The position numbers and the translations under genes were made by a program. Below the pieces are notes generated by a model, which searched no databases, was not told the origin of the DNA, and saw nothing but the letters and a program-made list of their open reading frames with translations. Positions 58,242-64,000 of a stretch of DNA of 64,000 nt are shown here, piece by piece (positions within the stretch are counted from its first letter, which is position 1; each line of letters starts with the position of its first letter). Source of the stretch: Acidimicrobiia bacterium (GTDB lineage Bacteria > Actinomycetota > Acidimicrobiia > Acidimicrobiales > Bin134); NCBI GenBank assembly GCA_022822265.1, contig JAJECA010000002.1:1-64000 (forward strand), read 5' to 3'.

Positions 58242-59573
58242 TTGCGAATCCGTTTTCGCCCCTACTGGAAAATTGTTATAGCGCTGGCTGCGCTGGCACC
58301 GTCGTGTTTGCCGGTGGGGAATGCATCGACGGACACGCTCACGTCGGCCATCTCTGAAGACGGCCTGGCCAACGGTTCGAGTCAGGCCTCGCAGTTCGTC
58401 GGGGCATTGGCTACTACGCGCGGGGCCTCATCGGCAACCAGGGGTGGATTGACCCCTGTCGGATTCGATCAAGGAAACGACCCCGGCACCTTGGTCAATC
58501 CCAACCCCGCGCTGGCGACGGCGGTCGCACCGCCCCCGACCCCTTCCCCCACAGCAGTGCCTGAGCGCGTATGGCTGGTGGCCAATGACGAGCAAGCCGC
58601 AACGCTGGCGGCCAACGGCCACCAGGTGGGCAACTCGGTGATCGTCGCCACAGACGACCTCCGGGCGCTTTCCCCGCAGGCGATAAAGACCATCCTCGAC
58701 GCCTCAGAAATTGTGGTGGATCCAAGCCTCGGCGACGACGCACGGTGGCAGCTTGAGGCGATATTCGGAGGTCATCGAATTCCGGGGGGCGGCCTGCTCA
58801 TGTTCGATGGCGGCATTGATCGCCGAATGGTGGCCATCTACGGGCACCCCTCTACATCGAGCCTTGGCGTGCTGGGTGAACAGGGTCCCGAGGAGGGCGC
58901 GGAGCGCCTCCGAACCATCGCCGAGGGATACGGCGCCGACGGATCTGTGATCCTGCCCACCTTCGAGATCATTGCCACGGTTGCGTCGGCCAGCGCCGGA
59001 TCAGACGGGGACTATTCGGCGATGACCGCTCGGGACACGATCAGGCCGTGGATTGAGACCGCGGCCGCCAATGGGATGTACGTGGTGCTGGACCTCCAGT
59101 CAGGGCGAAGCGACTTCTTGTCGCAGGCCAAGGTGTACGAGGAATTCCTCCGCCTCCCCCACGTGGGTCTGGCCCTTGATCCGGAGTGGAGGCTCAAGCC
59201 CCACGAGGTACACCTACAGCAGATCGGCACAGTGGACGCGGCCGAGATCAACCAGGTGGTGGAGTGGTTGGCCGAACTGGTGCGCGAGCACGCCCTCCCC
59301 CAGAAGCTGCTGATCGTCCACCAGTTCCGCTACTCAATGATCACCAACCGCGGCGCCATTGATACTCCCCCCGAGCTGGCGGTTCTCATCCACATGGACG
59401 GCCAAGGCTCTTTGGGGGCCAAATACAGCACCTGGAACGCCCTGACCACCATGGACGACGCCGACCAATTCCATTGGGGCTGGAAGAACTTCTACGACGA
59501 AGACCACCCCATGGCCACCCCAGAACAAGTCCTAGAACTCACCCCCAACTCAGTATTCGTTTCTTTCCAATAG
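58242..59573 (+). CDS. secreted protein of unknown function with probable TIM-barrel-like domain
   Basis: 443 residues from TTG 58242, with AAGGAG upstream. Signal peptide IVIALAALAPSCLP; the Cys is not in a proper lipobox. A low-complexity stretch ends in TAVAPPPTPSPTAVPE, then a globular domain of about 330 residues: ANDEQAATLAANGHQVGNSV, YVVLDLQSGRSDFLSQ, LPHVGLALDPEWRLKP, KLLIVHQFRYSMI, and VLIHMDGQGSLGAKYSTW. Strand-ending Asp/His/Glu residues resemble a glycosidase-like barrel, but I cannot name the family. Confidence 0.75.
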   Translation: MRIRFRPYWKIVIALAALAPSCLPVGNASTDTLTSAISEDGLANGSSQASQFVGALATTRGASSATRGGLTPVGFDQGNDPGTLVNPNPALATAVAPPPTPSPTAVPERVWLVANDEQAATLAANGHQVGNSVIVATDDLRALSPQAIKTILDASEIVVDPSLGDDARWQLEAIFGGHRIPGGGLLMFDGGIDRRMVAIYGHPSTSSLGVLGEQGPEEGAERLRTIAEGYGADGSVILPTFEIIATVASASAGSDGDYSAMTARDTIRPWIETAAANGMYVVLDLQSGRSDFLSQAKVYEEFLRLPHVGLALDPEWRLKPHEVHLQQIGTVDAAEINQVVEWLAELVREHALPQKLLIVHQFRYSMITNRGAIDTPPELAVLIHMDGQGSLGAKYSTWNALTTMDDADQFHWGWKNFYDEDHPMATPEQVLELTPNSVFVSFQ

Positions 59574-59592
59574 GACTTCAGTCGCTGAAGTC
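59574..59592. terminator. hairpin between convergent genes
   Basis: GACTTCAG-TCG-CTGAAGTC, eight perfect pairs, directly after the TAG of the secreted protein gene and covering the stop end of the reductase gene. No T-run. Position between convergent genes supports termination in both directions. Confidence 0.45.
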
Positions 59593-61395
59593 GATGCTGT
59601 GGGCGTCGGTGATGGCGGTGAGGATGGTGCCGGGGGTTTGGGCGTCGCCGATTACTTGGACGGTGAGGCCGGCACTGGTGAGATCGGTGGATAGGGGGTC
59701 GTGGGGGTGTTTGGCCACGGTGAGGGTGAGGTCGGCCAGGTGCGGAGTTTCGACTTTGGTCTGGATATTGACGTTGAGGGCTTGGAGGCGCTCAAGGGCG
59801 GGTTGGACTACTAGGTCGAGCAGGGCGTTGGCGGCTACCCGGCGGCCGGGGGTGGTCACGGTCACGGCTAGCCCTTGGGTGGCTAGCCACTCGGCGAGAC
59901 CGAGGGCTTCGTAGCCGCCGAAGCGGTCGTCGACCACGGCGGTGGCGCCTTTGGGCATCGTGCTGATGTTGGGGAGTTCGGCGCCGGTGGCGCCGGTGGC
60001 CACCACTACGAGATCGGGGTGGGCCGCGGTGACTGCCTCGATATCGGCGGCTTGGTTCAACCGCACGTCGACGCCGAGGCGGCTTAGCTCTCGCTCTTGC
60101 CAGTCGCAGATGTCGCCCAGCAAGGCCCGGGTGGGCAGCTCTTGGGCTTGGCGGACGGCGCCGCCCAAGCGGTCGCGGGCTTCGAACAACACCACGGAAT
60201 GACCCCGCTCGGCCGCCAGTCGGGCGGCTTCCATGCCACCGGGTCCGCCGCCAACAACCACAACCTGTCGGGGCTGGGGGCTCGGGTCCGCGGGTGGAAA
60301 GTTGAGCTCGCGGCCCACCGCGGGGTTGACTGCACACGACAGGCGGCCTCGGTTGAGGCCTCCGACACAGCCGTCATTGCCGGCGATGCAGGGGCGGACC
60401 TCGGCTTCTCGGCCGTCGATGCTTTTGGCCACCAGGTCGGGGTCGGCGATATGGGCTCGGGTGAGGCCCACCATGTCGGCCACTCCGCCGGCAATCAGTC
60501 GATCAGCCTCGGCCAGGGTGCGGAACCGGCCGGTCACGATGGCGGGCAGATCCACCGCGGCCACTACCGGAGCAGCGGCCTCCAACTCATAGCCGGGTGG
60601 CTCGTGCATTCCGCCCATAACCTTGTGGGGCCGCAGGCAGCTGCCGTAGGTGAGGTTCACGTAGTCGATGTGGCCGTCGTCGGCCAGCACCCTCACCAAC
60701 TCGGCGCAATCGTGCTCGGTGACTCCCCCATCGCCCACGGCCTCTGACCCAATCCGCACTCCCAGCGGTATCTCGGGGCCGACGGCTTTCCGCACCGCAC
60801 CGACAACCTCGCGGGCCAGACGGATGCGGTTCTCCCACGAGCCGCCGTAGTCATCGGTGCGATGGTTGGTGGACGGTGACATGAACTGCTGGAGCAGGTA
60901 GCCGTGGGCGATGTGGACCTCCACCCCGTGGACACCCCCCTCGACGCTCCAGCGGGCGGCTTGGGCGAAGGCATCGGTGAGCTCGGCGATGTCGTCGGCG
61001 GTCATGGCCTTGGCCGGACGGCGGATGCTGGGGCCGGGAAGCTCCGAGGCTGACCACGGTGGCCCGCCGTCGGCGGTCACCCCCTCGTAGCCCAAATGGC
61101 CGAGCTGCTGGAACACCGTCATGTTGTAGGGCGCCAGTCGAGCCATCAGCCGGCGGTAGTCGTCGACCACCGACCCATCGTGCAGCCACAGCGTGCCCAT
61201 GTCAGTGGGGTGGACCGACGCCGCCTCCAAGATGGTGAGTCCGCATCCGCCGGCGGCTCGGGCCTCGTGGTAGGCGATCAGCTCGTCGGTAATCCGCCCT
61301 TGGCCAATGTTGGTGCCGTGCGCGGTGCGCACCACCCGGTTCTTGATCTCCAGCCCATTGATCTCAATCGGCGCCAGAACGTGTTCGTAGCTCAT
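59578..61395 (-). CDS. Old Yellow Enzyme/2,4-dienoyl-CoA reductase-type flavoprotein
   Basis: 605 residues. N-terminal FMN barrel: LAPIEINGLEIKNRVVRTAHGTNIG, QLGHLGYEG, GVHGVEVHIAHGYLLQQFMSPSTNHRTDDYGGS. C-terminal FAD/NAD module begins VVVVGGGPGGMEAARLAAERGHSVVLFEA. In the linking iron-sulfur segment, RPCIAGNDGCVGGLN...SCAVNP keeps three of the four Cys; the second Cys of the usual CIGCN is Gly. Such enzymes reduce enoyl or dienoyl substrates. MFS, thiolase-like and kinase genes follow. Confidence 0.87.
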   Translation of the reverse strand: MSYEHVLAPIEINGLEIKNRVVRTAHGTNIGQGRITDELIAYHEARAAGGCGLTILEAASVHPTDMGTLWLHDGSVVDDYRRLMARLAPYNMTVFQQLGHLGYEGVTADGGPPWSASELPGPSIRRPAKAMTADDIAELTDAFAQAARWSVEGGVHGVEVHIAHGYLLQQFMSPSTNHRTDDYGGSWENRIRLAREVVGAVRKAVGPEIPLGVRIGSEAVGDGGVTEHDCAELVRVLADDGHIDYVNLTYGSCLRPHKVMGGMHEPPGYELEAAAPVVAAVDLPAIVTGRFRTLAEADRLIAGGVADMVGLTRAHIADPDLVAKSIDGREAEVRPCIAGNDGCVGGLNRGRLSCAVNPAVGRELNFPPADPSPQPRQVVVVGGGPGGMEAARLAAERGHSVVLFEARDRLGGAVRQAQELPTRALLGDICDWQERELSRLGVDVRLNQAADIEAVTAAHPDLVVVATGATGAELPNISTMPKGATAVVDDRFGGYEALGLAEWLATQGLAVTVTTPGRRVAANALLDLVVQPALERLQALNVNIQTKVETPHLADLTLTVAKHPHDPLSTDLTSAGLTVQVIGDAQTPGTILTAITDAHSIDFSD

Positions 61396-61447
61396 TGCCC
61401 CACCTTGGGAAGCCCGTCAGCGAGCTTGGCGGCCGGTAACTCGACGG

Positions 61448-62632
61448 TCAAGGAACAACGTTGCCCACTCGGTTGGTACGGGCGAAACAGGCGGCGCCAA
61501 TCGCGCAGGACAGGGCCATGGCCAGCCAGGCCCAGGTGTAGGTACCCAGCCAGTCGACCAGCGCGCCGAATGTGACCGGCGTGGCCAGGGCGCCCAGGTA
61601 GTAGCCGGTCATGGTGACGCCGGTGGCCCGAGCCACGGCATGGGGTGCCCGGTCGACCACCGCGGCGTGCATGATGCCGATGGCCGCCAGCTGGGCGATG
61701 AAGCCGACAAACATCCCGATGGCGGCAATGGCCACGCCCAGCGTCAATCCGCTCATGATGACCAAAATGGACGCGGCCAATACAGAGCACAACCCGACGA
61801 TGAGCGGCACGCGCCGGGCACGGCCGAGGTAGTCGGCCCGCAACGCGGTCAACGACATGCACACCGCGCCCAAGCCGGCAGATGCGCCCGCGATTGCCCC
61901 GGCTACCGGTTTGGAGGTGCCCAAGCTTTCGTCGAGATACGGCACGGTCCATGAGAACAGCGGCTGCCCCGAGCCGACCAGAAAGAATGCCGCCACCGCG
62001 AACCACCAGAACCCTTTGGGAAGCACCGAGGCACCGGGCCGGGAATCCTGGTGGGTGGCGCGGATGTCGGGAATGACCGCCGATGCGATGACTGCACTGA
62101 CCCCCGCCGCTGTCCCGGCAATCATCAAGATGAGGTTCCAGCTCCAGCGGTCGGACGCCCAGGGCACGAGGGTGGCGCTGATCAATGCGATCATCGGAAC
62201 CCCGGAAGTTTTGGCCGAGAGTGCCAGGGTTCGGCGGGACTCGGGCACCGCGGCGGCCACCGCCTCGTTGGTGGCCGCGTTGGCCAGGGCATAGCCGAAA
62301 CCGGCGAATACTGCGGCTCCGACCAGCGCGGCGTAGCTGTCGAGGAGGGCGGCGGTCCACGCGGCAACGGCCACGATCAACTGGTCGGCCACCACTGCGG
62401 CCCGGGTTCCGACCTTCTCGGTGATCCGGGCGCCAATGATCGAGCCCAATCCAGTACACCCGAAATGCAGGCTCACCAGAAGTCCTACCTGAGCCCGGGA
62501 TACCCCCAGGTCGTCGCGCAACGCGGCGACGAAATAACCCGGGAAAAAACCCAGGCTCGATCCGAACCCCAGCACCATCATGCTGGCCACCACCACTGCC
62601 GGTCCGCGGCCAGCCTCCTGCTTTGGTGTCAT
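61448..62632 (-). CDS. MFS transporter
   Basis: 394 residues from ATG 62632, twelve helices in two halves. GSSLGFFPGYFVAALRDDLGVSRAQVGLLVSLHFG opens the first half, followed by the loop GARITEKVGTRAAVV corresponding to MFS motif A. The second half starts PKGFWWFAVAAFFLVGSGQPL. Ends 52 bases before the Old Yellow Enzyme gene start. Substrate unknown; related carriers take up organic acids or export drugs. Confidence 0.85.
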   Translation of the reverse strand: MTPKQEAGRGPAVVVASMMVLGFGSSLGFFPGYFVAALRDDLGVSRAQVGLLVSLHFGCTGLGSIIGARITEKVGTRAAVVADQLIVAVAAWTAALLDSYAALVGAAVFAGFGYALANAATNEAVAAAVPESRRTLALSAKTSGVPMIALISATLVPWASDRWSWNLILMIAGTAAGVSAVIASAVIPDIRATHQDSRPGASVLPKGFWWFAVAAFFLVGSGQPLFSWTVPYLDESLGTSKPVAGAIAGASAGLGAVCMSLTALRADYLGRARRVPLIVGLCSVLAASILVIMSGLTLGVAIAAIGMFVGFIAQLAAIGIMHAAVVDRAPHAVARATGVTMTGYYLGALATPVTFGALVDWLGTYTWAWLAMALSCAIGAACFARTNRVGNVVP

Positions 62633-62761
62633 ACGTTGCGTCCACTCACCACTCCGGGCGACGTTACTGGGCAGTGGAACCGGTCCAGCGATCAGACGCC
62701 CATGGGCGGCGGTACCGGTCTCGCGGTCAGAGGGCAATGGGCGGCCCGGTACGCTCGGCTG

Positions 62762-63652
62762 GTGGACTTGTCGCCCGAAGCCGTGGGAAATGCGGTATCT
62801 GAGGTGTGCGAAGGAGCATCCGCCCATCCCCTCATCGAGCGATTGGACCGAGGTTTCTCGTGGATAACGCTGGGGGTGGACGATGTGATCGTGCGGGTGG
62901 CCCCGCTGGGTGGCCCGCTCGACCCTTATGACCCGGAGGGGGAGGCGGCCAGCTTGCGCCGGGTGGAAGGGTTTGTGCCCGCTCCCCGGGTGTTGGCCGT
63001 GCAGCCCAACCCCGACAATCCCATCGGCCGGCCGTTTGGCGTCCACACCCGGATGCCGGGCAGGGTGCTGCGACTCGGGGACGTGACCGACCGCCGCCCG
63101 GAATACACCACGGCTGCGGCCCAGGCGTTGGGCCAGCTCCACGAGCTAAAGGCGCCAATGACGGTGGCCGAGGGCTACGACGCCGAACTAAACCGCACCG
63201 AGGCCGTCTACCGGCGGGCTGCTCCCGACCGCCACCCCGAGTTCGAGGCTGCGTTGGCTTGGCTGGGGGCGAATCTACCCGACTGCGACGAGCCTGCGGT
63301 GTGGTGCCACGGCGACTTTCGGTTCGCCAACCTGAGCTGGACCGGACCGGGCGAACTGGGCGGCATCTTGGACTGGGAGCGAGCCTGGCCCGGCGACCCG
63401 ATGTGCGATGTGGCCTTCACCCAACGCTTCTCCGGCTGGTGCTTGATCGAGGACTCCACCGACTACGGCCACCCCCTCGATCAGGAGCGACTGGAATATG
63501 CCGCACGATTCGAGCGAGTCCGCTCCTTCACCGCATCGATGCGAGCCATCCGCGCCTGGCTCGACGGCCGCTCCCACGACCCCCGCCTGTTGACCATAGG
63601 CCGCCGCGGCGAAGACGCCATGAAGACAGAATTGGATTGGGCCGCGGACTAG
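62762..63652 (+). CDS. aminoglycoside phosphotransferase-fold kinase
   Basis: 296 residues from GTG 62762, chosen because TACGCT lies six bases before it, giving a leaderless start; an ATG at 62702 would add 20 residues. WITLGVDDVIVRVAP is the nucleotide-binding sheet, TAAAQALGQLHEL precedes the lobe, VWCHGDFRFANLSW is the catalytic loop (HGD...N) and GGILDWERAWPGDPMCDVAF holds the metal Asp. Similar kinases act on choline, homoserine and acyl-CoA-linked pathways; not evidence of drug resistance. Confidence 0.85.
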   Translation: MDLSPEAVGNAVSEVCEGASAHPLIERLDRGFSWITLGVDDVIVRVAPLGGPLDPYDPEGEAASLRRVEGFVPAPRVLAVQPNPDNPIGRPFGVHTRMPGRVLRLGDVTDRRPEYTTAAAQALGQLHELKAPMTVAEGYDAELNRTEAVYRRAAPDRHPEFEAALAWLGANLPDCDEPAVWCHGDFRFANLSWTGPGELGGILDWERAWPGDPMCDVAFTQRFSGWCLIEDSTDYGHPLDQERLEYAARFERVRSFTASMRAIRAWLDGRSHDPRLLTIGRRGEDAMKTELDWAAD

Positions 63653-64000
63653 CTAGCCCCGGCCCAGGATCATGATGTTGTGGTACTGGGCGCCGGAGCC
63701 GGCGCCGGTTACTAGGGCGACTTCGGCGTTAGGGACTTGGCCGGGGCCGGCGGTGCCTCGCAGCTGGCGCACGGCCTCGACGATCTTCAGGGTGGGGCCG
63801 CCCCAGCCGATGTGGCTGTAGCTGAGCAGGCCACCGTCGGCGTTGAGGGGGTGGCGGCCGTCGATGCCGATGCCCGCCTCAGCCAGATAGTCGGCCCCCT
63901 CCCCTTCGGCGCACAGGCCCAGCATCTCGAACTGGCGCACCACCTCGTAGGTGTTGATGTCATAGAGCTCGAACACGTCCACATCTTGGGGGCTCAACTC
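63653..64000 (-). CDS. thiolase-family protein, C-terminal part (cut by window edge)
   Basis: 116 codons, open to the window end. FELYDINTYEVVRQFEMLGL, IGIDGRHPLNADGGLLSYSHIGWGGPTLKIVEAVRQLRG and ALVTGAGSGAQYHNIMILGRG correspond to the C-terminal thiolase domain of the lipid-transfer/SCP-x-like group, where NADGG and SHIG replace the NPNGG and GHPIG of classical thiolases. Such proteins often act with a DUF35 partner in steroid or lipid side-chain breakdown. The stop abuts the kinase stop. Confidence 0.85.
   Translation of the reverse strand, partial: ELSPQDVDVFELYDINTYEVVRQFEMLGLCAEGEGADYLAEAGIGIDGRHPLNADGGLLSYSHIGWGGPTLKIVEAVRQLRGTAGPGQVPNAEVALVTGAGSGAQYHNIMILGRG

Noticed and set aside
62702..62760. 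ATGGGCGGC repeated 35 bases apart upstream of the kinase gene
   Set aside because: Only nine bases match, the second ATG does not lead to a stop/start overlap, and the likely start is the GTG at 62762.
62762..63652. Aminoglycoside phosphotransferase-fold gene as an antibiotic-resistance gene
   Set aside because: The fold is shared by many small-molecule kinases and the neighbours are metabolic; resistance cannot be claimed.
1..64000. CRISPR arrays, insertion sequences, toxin-antitoxin pairs, rRNA genes
   Set aside because: No spaced direct repeats of CRISPR type, no transposase or integrase motifs, no recognisable toxin-antitoxin pair and no rRNA sequence were found on either strand.

Overview
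The window reads as a high-GC actinobacterial chromosome segment, most likely an uncultured relative of class Acidimicrobiia. Evidence: a mycothiol glycosyltransferase (MshA), a WhiB7-type regulator, clpS followed by a DUF2017 gene, proC next to a small excisionase-like DNA-binding protein, and mshA/YbjN/phosphoglycerate-mutase-like genes in an order resembling mycobacteria. There are no transposases, integrases, phage genes or CRISPR arrays. Genes are tightly packed, with many 4-base stop/start overlaps.

Layout. 1-11 kb (minus strand): one long respiratory gene string encoding a b6f-type menaquinol:cytochrome c reductase (cytochrome b6-like, subunit IV, Rieske, diheme cytochrome c, ferredoxin, two unknown membrane proteins) running straight into nuoABCDEF and the start of nuoG. 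11-13 kb (plus): a divergent membrane cytochrome c and a geranylgeranyl-reductase-like flavoprotein. 13-20 kb (minus): a tetrapyrrole operon (SAM hydrolase family, a 29-residue membrane peptide, precorrin-2 dehydrogenase, hemA, hemC, cobA-hemD fusion, hemL). 20-24 kb: proC, YbjN protein, mshA, MoaD-like protein, phosphatase/mutase, tRNA-Lys. 24-29.7 kb: lipoprotein, amt, aspartate dehydrogenase, dut, orn, MBL-fold protein. 29.7-32.7 kb: whiB7 with a long leader (upstream ORF plus intrinsic terminator), thioredoxin-like lipoprotein, ccdA and a fluC pair. 32.7-46.8 kb: serS, caa3-type cytochrome c oxidase genes, a second CoxI-like protein lacking every metal ligand, heme O/A synthases, clpS, and an SPFH/NfeD pair. 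46.9-47.2 kb: tRNA-Glu, -Asp and -Phe. 47.3-64 kb: catabolic and uptake genes (2-oxoglutarate oxygenase, VOC, class II aldolase, ketopantoate-reductase-like, FMN hydroxyacid dehydrogenase, a branched-chain amino-acid-type ABC transporter, a secreted protein of unknown function, an Old Yellow Enzyme-type reductase, an MFS carrier, an aminoglycoside-phosphotransferase-fold kinase and a thiolase end).

How it works together. Electrons would pass NADH -> complex I -> menaquinone -> b6f-type complex -> membrane cytochromes c -> caa3 oxidase. Heme for these enzymes comes from the hem operon and from ctaA/ctaB, and CcdA plus the thioredoxin-like lipoprotein would support cytochrome c maturation.

The observations most worth a second look are the ligand-less CoxI paralogue and its neighbours, the WhiB7 attenuator-like leader, tandem duplications placed exactly on stop/start junctions (hemC/cobA and mshA/YbjN) that create chains of overlapping mini-ORFs, and a short N-terminal motif shared by two respiratory proteins.
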